From NCBI RefSeq assembly GCF_013185185.1, contig NZ_JAAZWE010000002.1, forward strand, positions 1,057,595-1,121,594: a stretch of DNA of 64,000 nt, read 5' to 3'. Made by a program: the position numbers and the translations under genes. Shown here one piece after another: positions 8,874 to 17,173 of the stretch; the stretch's first letter is position 1, and every line of letters begins with the position of its first letter. Source of the stretch: Saccharibacillus endophyticus. GTDB taxonomy: Bacteria; Bacillota; Bacilli; Paenibacillales; Paenibacillaceae. Under the pieces are notes generated by a model that searched no databases, was not told where the DNA came from, and saw nothing but the letters and a program-made list of their open reading frames with translations.

Positions 8874-9518
8874 ATGAATCAATCCAAGCTCATTGCCGTG
8901 ATCGGCGGAACCGGCAGCGTGGGTCGTTATGTCGTCAGCTGCGCACTTCAGCAGGGATATCGGGTACGCATGCTCGCGCGCAGCGTGCGAAGCATGCAAC
9001 TGCCGCCGGAGATGGCAGCCAGGCTGTCCGTCATCCAAGGCGACGCGACGCGCTTCGACTCGCTGCGCGATCTGATGCACGGCTGCTCCGCGGTAATCAA
9101 CACTTTCGGACGCCCCCCGCAAGAGGAACCCCTATACAGCAGCGTCACGAAACGGGTACTCGAAGAAATGGAACGCGCCGGAGTCCGGCGCTACATCGGG
9201 GTTACCGGGTTATCCCTGAAACTTCAGGGCGACCATAAATCGATCGGCGGACGCGTCGTCTCGCGCATGCTGCGTTCCCTGCATCCCCATTTCGCCCAGG
9301 ATCGCTTGGCAGAACTGGCCGTGCTTCAGAGCAGCTCCGTGGAATGGACACTCGTCCGGCTGCCGGTCGTCAAGGAAGGACAGGGCGGCTGCGCGATCAA
9401 AGCCGACGCGGATCGGATGACGGGAAACCGGATCTATAACGGAGACGTCGCCCGCTTCCTCGTGAACCAGATCGACGAAGCGGAATATGTGCGCCGCTGT
9501 CCGTTTATCGGAAGTTAG
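8874..9518 (+). CDS. NAD(P)-binding oxidoreductase, atypical SDR (NmrA/YwnB-like)
   Basis: A 214-aa Rossmann protein. The dinucleotide motif is AVIGGTGSVGRYVV at 8-21, followed by RMLARSVRSM (NADP-type basic residues) and GCSAVINTFG. The pattern is that of atypical short-chain reductases that bind NAD(P) but often lack the Tyr-x3-Lys catalytic pair, so the reaction is unknown. Start at 8874 rather than 8862 because GGAGGG lies six bases before this ATG. It stands alone between alkaline phosphatase and the exonuclease gene. Confidence 0.8.
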   Translation: MNQSKLIAVIGGTGSVGRYVVSCALQQGYRVRMLARSVRSMQLPPEMAARLSVIQGDATRFDSLRDLMHGCSAVINTFGRPPQEEPLYSSVTKRVLEEMERAGVRRYIGVTGLSLKLQGDHKSIGGRVVSRMLRSLHPHFAQDRLAELAVLQSSSVEWTLVRLPVVKEGQGGCAIKADADRMTGNRIYNGDVARFLVNQIDEAEYVRRCPFIGS

Positions 9519-9670
9519 GCATATTGACACATCGGTTCGTATCAACAAACAAATAGAATTAGGCGCGTGCGCAAACCGGTCTTTTCCGCTGCCGCTCCGG
9601 ACGGAAGCATGCAGACCCGTTCGAAGCGGCGAGTTTGCGTCCGTGCCGATAAAAAGGAGGTGTCGAAGTC

Positions 9671-10690
9671 ATGGACTTTGTCGCGATCGACTTCGAAACG
9701 GCCAACTCCAAGCGGGCAAGCGTCTGCGCGGTAGGCCTGGTCGAGGTGCGCGGCGGGCGCATCGTCGACGAATATTACACGCTCGTCAATCCGCACGACG
9801 ATTTCGATTATTTCTGCATCGCGGTGCACGGCATAACGCCGGATCAGGTGGAAAATGCGCCTTCGTTCGCGGAGATTTGGCCGGAAATGAAGCGCCGGAT
9901 CGAAGGCCGCGTGCTGGTCGCCCATAACGCTTCGTTCGATATGAGCGTATTGCGCCGCAGCGCCGAAGAATACGGTCTGGAACTGCCGCATATCCAATAC
10001 ATGTGCTCCTTCCTGATGTCGCGCAAGATTTGGCCGACGATGCCGAATCATAAACTGAATACCGTGGCAAAGGAACTGGGACTGAGCGCGTTCAAACATC
10101 ACGACGCGATCGAGGATGCACGAACGTCGGCCAAGATCATGCTGCGTTGTTCAACGGAAGGCGAAGCTTCAGATTGCGATGCGCTCGCGGCGCGTTACGG
10201 CTATCGAATCGGACAGATTACGCAAGTCGGCGAGCATGTGTCGTTTTCGGCTTCGGCGCCGAAAAGTAATCGGGGACGCAACGGACGAGACGGTTCTGCT
10301 GCTGCGAACAGCTCCCCGACGTCCAAAAAAAAGCCGCTTCCCGCATCCAATCGCGATGCCGACCCAAGCAACCCGCTCTATGGAAAACGGATCGTATTCA
10401 GCGGCCGGATGAGCAGCGTCAAGCGTGAAGAAGCGCTGCGGCGTACCGCGAATCTGGGCGCATTCTGCACGGATTCGGTCGAATGGAAAACCGATTATCT
10501 CGTAGTAGGACGCAACGATTATGCAAAATACAGGGCAGGCGGCTACTCCAGCAGCAAGACGCAGGCGGCCGAAAAGCTGGCGGCCGGCGGCAGTACCATT
10601 CAAATCCTGTGCGAGGACGACTTTACGCCTCTGCTTGAAGAAATAGAGTTCGCCGCGCTGCGGGCTTCGAAGGAGCGCCGGGATGGATAA
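9671..10690 (+). CDS. DnaQ-type 3'-5' exonuclease with C-terminal BRCT domain
   Basis: A 339-aa nuclease. Residues 1-165 form a DEDDh exonuclease: Exo I AIDFETA (5-11), Exo II VAHNASFDMSVL and Exo III HHDAIEDARTSA. A basic linker (about 190-230) leads to a BRCT domain at about 238-330 (YGKRIVFSGRMSSVKREEA, then TDYLVVGRND). Such proteins are thought to act in DNA repair or RNA trimming, with BRCT giving partner or DNA-end binding. AAGGAGG lies upstream of the ATG. The stop overlaps the next small gene by eight bases. Confidence 0.88.
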   Translation: MDFVAIDFETANSKRASVCAVGLVEVRGGRIVDEYYTLVNPHDDFDYFCIAVHGITPDQVENAPSFAEIWPEMKRRIEGRVLVAHNASFDMSVLRRSAEEYGLELPHIQYMCSFLMSRKIWPTMPNHKLNTVAKELGLSAFKHHDAIEDARTSAKIMLRCSTEGEASDCDALAARYGYRIGQITQVGEHVSFSASAPKSNRGRNGRDGSAAANSSPTSKKKPLPASNRDADPSNPLYGKRIVFSGRMSSVKREEALRRTANLGAFCTDSVEWKTDYLVVGRNDYAKYRAGGYSSSKTQAAEKLAAGGSTIQILCEDDFTPLLEEIEFAALRASKERRDG

Positions 10691-10940
10691 TCGCAAACTT
10701 CAGATGCGTTTGCAGCAAAAAATGTTTTTCGACGTCGTATTCGTGGCGCTGGCGATTGCCGCGATTTTCTACTTCGAATTGTACACGCCGCTCGGTATTT
10801 TGCTGCCGCTGCTGCTTGCGGCGCTTCGCACGTATACGTTCGTGATGAATATGAGACGATTTCGCCGAATTTCGGCGGAGATTAAAGAGGAACAGCCCAA
10901 GAGTCGGTTATATCAGCAGGAGGAAGACGATGAGCTGTAG
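10683..10940 (+). CDS. Small membrane protein of unknown function
   Basis: An 85-aa protein with two closely spaced hydrophobic segments (about residues 15-32 and 35-52), basic flanks and a very acidic C-terminus (EEDDEL). It overlaps the exonuclease gene by eight bases and uses GAAGGAG inside it as ribosome site, so it is translationally coupled. I do not recognise a family. Confidence 0.6.
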   Translation: MDNRKLQMRLQQKMFFDVVFVALAIAAIFYFELYTPLGILLPLLLAALRTYTFVMNMRRFRRISAEIKEEQPKSRLYQQEEDDEL

Positions 10941-10950
10941 TGCTGTAGTC

Positions 10951-11099
10951 GTGCGTGGCGCTGCGGGATAAATTCGTTTCGGCCGCGTGTTGACTTGGGG
11001 AAGCCTGATTAGAATGGATATAAGGAAGCTTCCCCAAGTCAAAGGCGGTCGCTATCGCTCCTTCACTGAATTCATCCCTCCGCTTAAGCGACGTTGCAC
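10951..11099. repeat. Nested inverted repeat element (MITE-like)
   Basis: Outer arms pair imperfectly: GGCGCTGCGGGATAAATTC against GAATTCATCCCTCCGCTTAAGC, flanked by GTGC/GCAC. Inside lies a perfect 15-base inverted repeat, TTGACTTGGGGAAGC (10990-11004) and GCTTCCCCAAGTCAA (11028-11042). The inner arm followed by AGGCG resembles the inner part of family A (CAAGTTCAAAGGCG). One end (GGCGCTGCGGGATAAATTCG) recurs at 59533-59552. No coding content. Confidence 0.7.
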
Positions 11100-11112
11100 A
11101 GCTTGAAAATAG

Positions 11113-11155
11113 AAAAAAAGAACCAGATCCTTTTGAGAAAGGATCTGGTTCTTTC
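11113..11155. terminator. Bidirectional intrinsic terminator
   Basis: Fourteen-base stem AAAGAACCAGATCC/GGATCTGGTTCTTT around a ten-base loop, with an A-run on the left and TTT on the right. It closes the converging exonuclease and ATPase transcription units. Confidence 0.85.
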
Positions 11156-11243
11156 GTTGGTTGCTAGTTTTTTTGTTTTCAAACACATCAGCACGTTTGG
11201 CTCGATGGACATACGGTTGGCATCCTTTTACGGTTAAAAGAAA

Positions 11244-11876
11244 TCAGGCTTTGCCGATCGACACCGGAACGCCGTCTTCCGTCGTGTCCGAATCGCCGTA
11301 GATGAAGCGTTCGACGCTGATAATATTCTCTTCCAGCGTCCCTTGCGAATTATCGAAGTACAGAACCGATCGGCCCGGCAGTTCCCACTGGACTTCGGTA
11401 CGCTGCATGCGCTGCACGAATTCGTCCCAGTTCGCCAGTTTCCATTCGTCGGCCTTGTGTCCGCGGTCTTCGATGCGTTTTTTGTACTGGGCCATGTCTT
11501 CCAGATAGACGTAAACGACTTTGACCTCGACGTCGTTCACGGTTGCGCCGATCTTGGCCAGCTCTTCATGAATCCAGTTCGGATTGCGGATCTCGCTGGT
11601 GAACGGCCCGACCGCGAACACGTCGGAGCCCAATTCCAGGTTTTCCAAAGCGGAGTCCATCGTCAGGCGGTAGCCCAGATCGCGGCACAGCATCTTGTAC
11701 GCGGCCGAATCGCGGTCATGCGGATCGTGTCCCATCAACTCCATGATCTTCTCGCTCGCCGGACGGGAAGCGGTGTCCATATCCAGAAAAACCGGATGTT
11801 CCTTGATCGTAATGCCTTTGGCGATCGTCGTTTTGCCGCTTCCGGCTCCCCCTACGAAAAATACCAGTTTGCGCAT
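11244..11876 (-). CDS. P-loop ATPase/kinase-like protein
   Basis: A 210-aa AAA-type nucleoside-triphosphate-binding protein. The N-terminus carries Walker A GGAGSGKTT (9-17), a putative second Asp motif in VFLDMDTASRP, and the C-terminal half has a lid-like Arg/Lys-rich stretch (YKKRIEDRGHK). The size and layout suit a small nucleotide, nucleic-acid or zeta-toxin-type kinase, but the substrate cannot be told. Upstream GTG and ATG codons are possible starts; I favour the ATG at 11876 because AAGGGG precedes it. It is the last gene of the minus-strand series that begins with rsr, 219 bases after tatD, so operon membership is uncertain. Confidence 0.7.
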   Translation of the reverse strand: MRKLVFFVGGAGSGKTTIAKGITIKEHPVFLDMDTASRPASEKIMELMGHDPHDRDSAAYKMLCRDLGYRLTMDSALENLELGSDVFAVGPFTSEIRNPNWIHEELAKIGATVNDVEVKVVYVYLEDMAQYKKRIEDRGHKADEWKLANWDEFVQRMQRTEVQWELPGRSVLYFDNSQGTLEENIISVERFIYGDSDTTEDGVPVSIGKA

Positions 11877-12095
11877 AGCGTCTTTCATCCCCTTCACTTG
11901 CCTGATTCATGGCTGATTTTTGTAATAAAGAAGCGCGCTTCATATTGAAATACGCGCTGTGAATTGATGTTTATTGGATAATTTTCATTTTAACATACTC
12001 ATTTCGAAATGTTTAATGTTCGTCGAGAAAATGTTTATTCTTTTACCTATTCTATCGCGGATTCACCTTGCACTTGTTAGAGCCGATCCCATTTT

Positions 12096-12893
12096 TTAAA
12101 GTTTGAAAAAAGCTTTCGCCGTTTCTGTCGTCTGTTCCATAACCAACTCCGCGCTTCTTCCCGTACATTCCGCTACGGCGCGCGCGATATGCGGCAGATG
12201 AATCGGCTCGTTCCGTCCGTCTTTCGGCTTCGGTACAAGATCGCGAGGCGTCAAAAACGGCGCATCCGTCTCGATCATGAGCCGATCAGGCGGAATCAGG
12301 CGTACCAGTTCGCGCAGATGTTTGCCGCGGCGTTCGTCGCAGATCCAGCCGGTGATCCCGATATGCAAATCCATATCCAGATAAGCGCGCAGTTCCGCCT
12401 CCGTGCCGGTAAAGCAATGCACCACGGCCGGAAGTCCGGCAGGCTTCATCCGGCGGATGATCCGCGCGAAGTCCTCGTGGGCGTCCCGTTCATGCAGGAA
12501 CAGCGGCATTTCCAGCTCCTCCGCCAACTCGACCTGCTTCGCGAACCATTCCAGCTGCGCGTCTCGCGGCGAGAAGTCGCGATTGTAATCCAGGCCGCAT
12601 TCGCCGATCGCCAGTACTTCATCGCCCGCCGCCAGTTTGCGCAAGCTTTGCAGCGTGCGCTCGCCGCAGCTTTTCGCGTCATGCGGATGCACGCCTGCGG
12701 TAGCATACAGCTTACCCGGATAGCGGCGCGCATACTCGGCGGCCGCTTCGCTGCTTCGCACGCTCGTCCCGGTGATGATCATCGGGGATACCCCGGCTTC
12801 GATCGCGGCCTGCACGACTTCCTCGCGGTCTGAGCCGAATGATCGATGCATCAGATTGATGCCGATATCGATCGTTTGTCGAAAAGATGACAT
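12096..12893 (-). CDS. TatD-family metal-dependent hydrolase/nuclease
   Basis: A 265-aa TIM-barrel hydrolase. Motifs in order are IDIGINL (the TatD variant of the first metal site), GVHPHDAK, GECGLDYN with the bridging Glu, FLHERDAHEDF, VHCFTGTEAEL and IETDAPFLTPR. Members are Mg-dependent 3'-5' exonucleases or endonucleases acting on DNA and RNA. ATG at 12893 is used because AAAAGGAG lies eight bases before it; the longer frame would begin inside that site. It follows kptA by 59 bases on the same strand, so it plausibly degrades RNAs that the RtcB/KptA pair does not rescue. Confidence 0.85.
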   Translation of the reverse strand: MSSFRQTIDIGINLMHRSFGSDREEVVQAAIEAGVSPMIITGTSVRSSEAAAEYARRYPGKLYATAGVHPHDAKSCGERTLQSLRKLAAGDEVLAIGECGLDYNRDFSPRDAQLEWFAKQVELAEELEMPLFLHERDAHEDFARIIRRMKPAGLPAVVHCFTGTEAELRAYLDMDLHIGITGWICDERRGKHLRELVRLIPPDRLMIETDAPFLTPRDLVPKPKDGRNEPIHLPHIARAVAECTGRSAELVMEQTTETAKAFFKL

Positions 12894-12952
12894 ATCCAAC
12901 ACTCCTTTTGCTGTTCATTGATCGATGCCCGAATACATCCAACCTTGTTCTT

Positions 12953-13654
12953 TTAACTTTTCGAACGCGGCTCGGGCTTGTCTTCGTAGGTCTCGTCCAG
13001 CTTGATCAGATTGGGAGGAATGCGCTCCGCCAACCAAACCCCGCTGCCCGCATCGTAAAAAACAATGCCTTCGCGCATCGCCGCCGCGGAGTCGATACGC
13101 AGCATGATCAGCTTGCCTTTACGCCGTCCGGCCAAAGCGGCAAACGACGTCTCCGCAGATAAATGGACGTATTCCCGCCCCATCGGCAGCAGCCCGTGTT
13201 CTTCGATGGAAGGCAGCGCTTGCCGTCCCGTGCCGTGGTACAGGACGGTCGGCGGCGTGCTTTGCGGATAAGTCACGCGTCCGAAGCTATGGCCGTAACG
13301 GGCGCGGATACGCGGCTCGGGCGCTTTTTCGGCCGATGCTCCCTTTTCCGCTTCGTCCGCAGGTTCCAGGATTTCGAAACGCTGCTTGTCCGAACGCCGT
13401 ACCACGCCCCGGATGTCTTCTTCGGTCGTCTCCGCGTAACCTGTGCGTTCGCGAACGGCCGCCAGCAGCTCGTCGAGTCCGCAGGAACCGTCTTCCGGAT
13501 CAAGCGTCAGGCCGAAATCTTCCGGCGAATGCCGCAGCATCATGGACATCAGTTTGCTGATTTTTTTGTCCTGCTCGGCGGTCGACAACTTCGGTTCCCG
13601 GCTTTGTCCCCGGTAAGGATTGCCTCCGCCGCTCTTTTTATTGTTTTTGCTCAT
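12953..13654 (-). CDS. kptA: RNA 2'-phosphotransferase (Tpt1/KptA)
   Basis: A 233-aa enzyme that removes an internal 2'-phosphate from RNA using NAD+, giving ADP-ribose 1'',2''-cyclic phosphate. A low-complexity basic N-terminus (about 1-30) precedes the conserved KLMSMMLRHSPEDFGL with its Arg-His pair; later come RFEI, YHGTGRQALPSIEEHGL and YVHLSAE, the Tpt1 NAD-site signatures. In fungi this phosphate is left by tRNA splicing; in bacteria its source is debated. Here the gene follows rtcB and rsr, which points to RNA repair. It starts inside the end of the small upstream gene (17-base overlap), with GAGGAG nine bases before ATG. Confidence 0.93.
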   Translation of the reverse strand: MSKNNKKSGGGNPYRGQSREPKLSTAEQDKKISKLMSMMLRHSPEDFGLTLDPEDGSCGLDELLAAVRERTGYAETTEEDIRGVVRRSDKQRFEILEPADEAEKGASAEKAPEPRIRARYGHSFGRVTYPQSTPPTVLYHGTGRQALPSIEEHGLLPMGREYVHLSAETSFAALAGRRKGKLIMLRIDSAAAMREGIVFYDAGSGVWLAERIPPNLIKLDETYEDKPEPRSKS

Positions 13655-13949
13655 TAGTCGTTCTCCTCGTTTCTTCTCGCCTTACGCCGGGCATCCGAAG
13701 CCAACTGGCATACTCGGCGCGGAGCCAAGGGTCTCTTTCGGCTTCGATCGTTCGATGCAGCTCTTCGATCACGTTCGAAGACGCGTTTTCATTAATCGCC
13801 ATAGGGATGAAATCCGTAATATCATGCGCACCCGTACACGCCGAAGCATCCGCATACAAATCAATCAAAGCGATGACGGCCCGCTCTTCGTCCAGATGTT
13901 CCGTCAACCTGTCCAAGCGCTTGTACAACTCATGAATGCCTGATTCCAT
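13638..13949 (-). CDS. Small protein of unknown function in the RNA repair operon
   Basis: About 103 aa, soluble, predicted mostly helical, with Asp/Glu-rich N-terminal helices (DRLTEHLDEERAVIALIDLY) and a basic tail. No family recognised. GGAAGGGG lies nine bases before the chosen ATG. The end overlaps kptA by 17 bases, so the two are translated together; rtcB is 85 bases upstream, separated by a hairpin. Its position suggests a role or partner in the rtcB-kptA module, which is inference only. Confidence 0.65.
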   Translation of the reverse strand: MESGIHELYKRLDRLTEHLDEERAVIALIDLYADASACTGAHDITDFIPMAINENASSNVIEELHRTIEAERDPWLRAEYASWLRMPGVRREETRRTTNEQKQ

Positions 13950-13988
13950 CAATCCATGCCCCTTCCGCTACTTATTCAACGCGAATAA

Positions 13989-14019
13989 GGCTCCGTTTGT
14001 TTCCCCGGAGCCGCATTTT
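13989..14019. terminator. Hairpin between rtcB and the small gene
   Basis: GGCTCCG pairs with CGGAGCC around a ten-base loop, with TTTTT on the plus-strand side only. On the minus strand, where genes run, the following bases are TTATTC, so it may be a weak or partial terminator reducing expression of the downstream kptA part. Confidence 0.5.
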
Positions 14020-14034
14020 TGCGCGAACGTTCTT

Positions 14035-15261
14035 TTAATCTTTGTACGGATCGAACTCGTTCGCCCCCGCCATCGCGACGCCGATGGGCTTCAGCGTGTG
14101 CAGCACATCGATGGTTTCCGAATGCGCGTCCAATACTTCTTGAAGCTTCCGGTACACGAAAGGACTTTCGTCCGTGCCTGCGCCTCTCAGCTCGACATCG
14201 AACTGCTTGACCGCGTTCATCATGCGCTCTTCGGTGATCTCGCCGCCGATCCGCACCCGGGTTTTCCAGTTCATTTTGCCCGCGGCCTGGGTCCGGCTCA
14301 TGATGCGACCCGCTCCGTGCACCGTGCTGTAAAAGGACTCGGCGTTTTCCGCCGTATTTTTCCCGCGCACGATCACCGAAATATCCGCCATGCTGCCCCC
14401 GATAAAGCCAAGCTGTCCCGGGGCCGAAGGCGTCGCTCCTTTGCGCACGACGATGCAGTCTTTGCCTTCGTGCTTTTCTTTCCAGGCAAAGTTGTGATGG
14501 TTGTGTACTTCGAAATCGCTTGTCGCGCCCAAAATCCCCAGCACCTGCTCGATGACGTAATCCCGTCCCGCGTACGCGTAGCGTCCGGCCAGCTTCATCG
14601 CGCGGTAATACATGTCGCCCGTCTCGCTGTCCAGATCGAACAATACAGGCGGTTGATCCATGCTTTCGCCCGGCGCTTTGCCCAGAAAATCGCGGCCCGC
14701 CGCCAAGTTCAGGAACCCGCTCGCCGTTTTGTGACCGAAGCCCCGGCTGCCGAAATGGTTCCCGATCCAGATCCGTCCCGTCGACGGCTCTTCGAAAATA
14801 TCCACGTAATGGTTGCCGCTGCCGACCGTGCCGAGTTGATCCCGAGCCAGCTTTTTCAGCTTGTCGTGCACGTTCCCGCCGATCTGCTTGTACACCGACC
14901 AGTCGGGATCGTCGAACAGCTCGTGATCCACCTTTTGCTGATTGACGCGGCCCACGCCGAACTCCACGCTGCGGGCAATCTGATCCATGACGGACTTGAT
15001 GCGCGGCTTCACGTCGTCGGCCGTCAGGTTGGTGCGGACCGCTTTGTTGCCGCAGGCGATATCGTAACCGACGCCGCTCGGCGAGATTTGTCCTTCGTAC
15101 GCGATGACGCCGCCGATCGGCTGGCTGTACCCTTTATGGTGATCGGCCATGAGCAGCGCTTGCACCACGCTGCCGTGATACGCGCAGGTTTGAGCTTGTT
15201 TCAACGCGCTTTCGTCCACTTTTCCCCATACCCTTACCTTATCTATCGTTTCGTAACTCAT
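14035..15261 (-). CDS. rtcB: RNA-splicing ligase RtcB
   Basis: A 408-aa GTP- and Mn-dependent RNA ligase that joins 2',3'-cyclic phosphate or 3'-phosphate ends to 5'-OH ends. Family motifs present: SGVGYDIACGNKAV (metal-binding Asp and Cys), GSGNHYVDIFE, HNHHNFAWKE, GSMADISVIV, and near the C-terminus VHGAGRIMSR with the His that is guanylylated. The length matches the short bacterial group. The ATG overlaps the rsr stop by four bases (ATGA), so the Ro60-like protein and the ligase are co-translated, an arrangement seen in several bacteria. Confidence 0.95.
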   Translation of the reverse strand: MSYETIDKVRVWGKVDESALKQAQTCAYHGSVVQALLMADHHKGYSQPIGGVIAYEGQISPSGVGYDIACGNKAVRTNLTADDVKPRIKSVMDQIARSVEFGVGRVNQQKVDHELFDDPDWSVYKQIGGNVHDKLKKLARDQLGTVGSGNHYVDIFEEPSTGRIWIGNHFGSRGFGHKTASGFLNLAAGRDFLGKAPGESMDQPPVLFDLDSETGDMYYRAMKLAGRYAYAGRDYVIEQVLGILGATSDFEVHNHHNFAWKEKHEGKDCIVVRKGATPSAPGQLGFIGGSMADISVIVRGKNTAENAESFYSTVHGAGRIMSRTQAAGKMNWKTRVRIGGEITEERMMNAVKQFDVELRGAGTDESPFVYRKLQEVLDAHSETIDVLHTLKPIGVAMAGANEFDPYKD

Positions 15262-16781
15262 GATGTTTCATTCCCTTCTTTTTCGTCCGCTAACCGATCC
15301 AGATCCATTCTCGCGATATGCGCGCTCATGGAATCGAAACCGCGCGCCGCCGCCGAGATATAAGGCAGCACCTGATCGCTCCAGCCGTAGACGTAATGCG
15401 TGTTCAGGTCTTCTTTCGGCACCATCGCTCCGCGATACGGCGACAGATCGACGATGAACGCTTTGGCGTCGCGGTTGATTCGGGCACGGTAACGCTGAAG
15501 CTCGGCGTAAAAAGGACTGCCTTCGTTCTGCTGCTCGTCCGTCACGATAATGATCTGGTCGACGTTTTCCCCCAGCTCGGTCAGACGCCGCATCGGCAGG
15601 CCCGTATCCGTTCCGCCTCTGGCTTTGATCCGCGATGCTTGTCCCATAATGCTCGCGTTTCGCGAAGGCTGCGGGTCGTGCACTTCATGGTCAAAGGCGA
15701 GAAAAATCGAGCGCCCGCCCGTCTTTTTATACAGAGCCAAAGCGAAAACGGAACCCGTCCGCAAATAATCGCCTTCCATCGAACCCGAAATATCGAGCAG
15801 AATCGCGGTGCGTCCCGGCAGATCCGGCAGGCTGGCAAAAGTCAGATCGACGGCTTCGGCCAATGCCTCCTTGATAACCGGATGTTTCATCTGACCGTAA
15901 GCCGTGGCAAAACGCAGCGGCAAAATCTTCGATTTGCGCAGCGCCGCCGCATCGCTCAGACGCTCGACCGCGTAACGCAGATGCTGAGGATGCTCGAACA
16001 ATCCTTCGCGCTCGAACGTGTTCAGATGGCGCAGCAGCGCGAACATCGGCATCTGGTACAGCAGCGCTTCCCAGATTTTTTTGTTCGCCGTTACCGCTCC
16101 GGTCACCGTCTCGTACGGCAGCTTGCCTTCACGGATCAGGCGGATGCGCGTTCTGTCTTTGCTCGCCTGTTTCAACTGTTCGACGGCTTGGATCTGCGGC
16201 AGACCGTCGAGCGTCGTCTCGCGGCCGCGCAGATAACGGAACAGCGCCTGCTGGCGTTCGTCGGTCGGGATCGGATGCGCGGTCGCGATCGCGTCTCCCA
16301 AATTATACCCCCGACCGCGGCCGCCGTATTTGATCGCCCAATATTCCGACGTTTTTTGCAGGAAAGCCGCGATCTGGCGCTTGACCGCGCGTCCTCCCTG
16401 CCCGCGGCCCATGCCTTTCAGAATCGTCAGGAAATCGGACAGATCGGGCGGGATCAGAACGACGTGCAGAAATACTTTGCGGAATAGGTCAGGGCGCGCT
16501 TTGGACAGTACCGCCAACCCGTAAATCGGCTGCAAACGCATAAAGCCTTTCGTTCTCGCGAACACCAGCGCCTTGGCCATGAATTCCGGATTCAGCTCGA
16601 CCATCGCTTCGTGCGTATCGGCAGCTTGAGCCAGCAGATCGCGGGCGTCGGCATAAAAAGTATTGCCGAGCGTATTGGTCAGCAGCATCTGCACGTATTC
16701 TTCTTCGAAGCTGCGATTGTGGGCACGGTACCCTTCGGCGTTGAACAGGGATTCGGTAAAACGTTGCACGGCACGACTCAT
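15258..16781 (-). CDS. rsr: Ro60-like TROVE/vWA RNA-binding protein (Rsr)
   Basis: A 507-aa bacterial orthologue of the Ro60 autoantigen. Residues 1-310 form the HEAT-like TROVE ring (FMRLQPIYGLAVLSKARPDLF, then AIKYGGRGRGYNLGDAIATAHP), which binds misfolded RNA ends in the hole and Y RNA on the outer face. A vWA domain begins near residue 325 with the MIDAS motif DISGSM, followed by GGTDTG and IIIVTDEQQN. In Deinococcus and Salmonella, Rsr works with a Y RNA and PNPase or other RNases in stress RNA decay. AAAGGAGG is eight bases before ATG. A Y-like RNA lies 390 bases upstream on the same strand. Confidence 0.94.
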   Translation of the reverse strand: MSRAVQRFTESLFNAEGYRAHNRSFEEEYVQMLLTNTLGNTFYADARDLLAQAADTHEAMVELNPEFMAKALVFARTKGFMRLQPIYGLAVLSKARPDLFRKVFLHVVLIPPDLSDFLTILKGMGRGQGGRAVKRQIAAFLQKTSEYWAIKYGGRGRGYNLGDAIATAHPIPTDERQQALFRYLRGRETTLDGLPQIQAVEQLKQASKDRTRIRLIREGKLPYETVTGAVTANKKIWEALLYQMPMFALLRHLNTFEREGLFEHPQHLRYAVERLSDAAALRKSKILPLRFATAYGQMKHPVIKEALAEAVDLTFASLPDLPGRTAILLDISGSMEGDYLRTGSVFALALYKKTGGRSIFLAFDHEVHDPQPSRNASIMGQASRIKARGGTDTGLPMRRLTELGENVDQIIIVTDEQQNEGSPFYAELQRYRARINRDAKAFIVDLSPYRGAMVPKEDLNTHYVYGWSDQVLPYISAAARGFDSMSAHIARMDLDRLADEKEGNETS

Positions 16782-17173
16782 GTCGATGGCCTCCTTTGGA
16801 TATCGGACTGTTTATTCGGAGTGTTGATCAGGAAACGGATCGCTGTGCTGCTCACACGCGGGACGTTCATGTTTTTGCGCGACGACATGGATGAACGTCT
16901 TGCGTTTAAGCAGCAGATAATAGATGAACACGAATCGCCGGCGAAGAAAAACGGAGAAGGTCACGCGGGGCCAGTAGCTTGTCTGACTTGAATTTTGGGT
17001 TACGATCGGCTGAAACCCATACGCTTTAGGTGGGATTCAGACGGGCGTACCCCTACCTCCAAACAAGACAAGCTGCTCGAAACCCTTTACTGCCGTTTTG
17101 GTTCTCTTTTATGGTCGAAGGAACCCTCTCCCGCGCCTCGTCGACGTTACGTGTTCGGTTAGTACTAGGGCAT
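16782..17173. other. Spacer between Y-like RNA and rsr: inverted repeat, repeat copy
   Basis: No protein-coding gene is supported. Two structures are visible: a nine-base perfect inverted repeat GACGTTCAT/ATGAACGTC at 16862-16898, and a family B hairpin repeat at 17001-17055. The rest may be the rsr leader read on the minus strand. The position of any rsr promoter could not be fixed. Confidence 0.5.
17001..17055 (+). repeat. Family B structured hairpin repeat, short copy
   Basis: A hairpin built from GGGTTACG ... CGTACCC outside and CTGAAACCCA ... GGTGGGATTCAG inside, loop TACGCTTTA. It matches the two longer copies that flank mug (62530-62646 and 63257-63370), with base changes on one side of the stem matched on the other. 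Confidence 0.7.
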
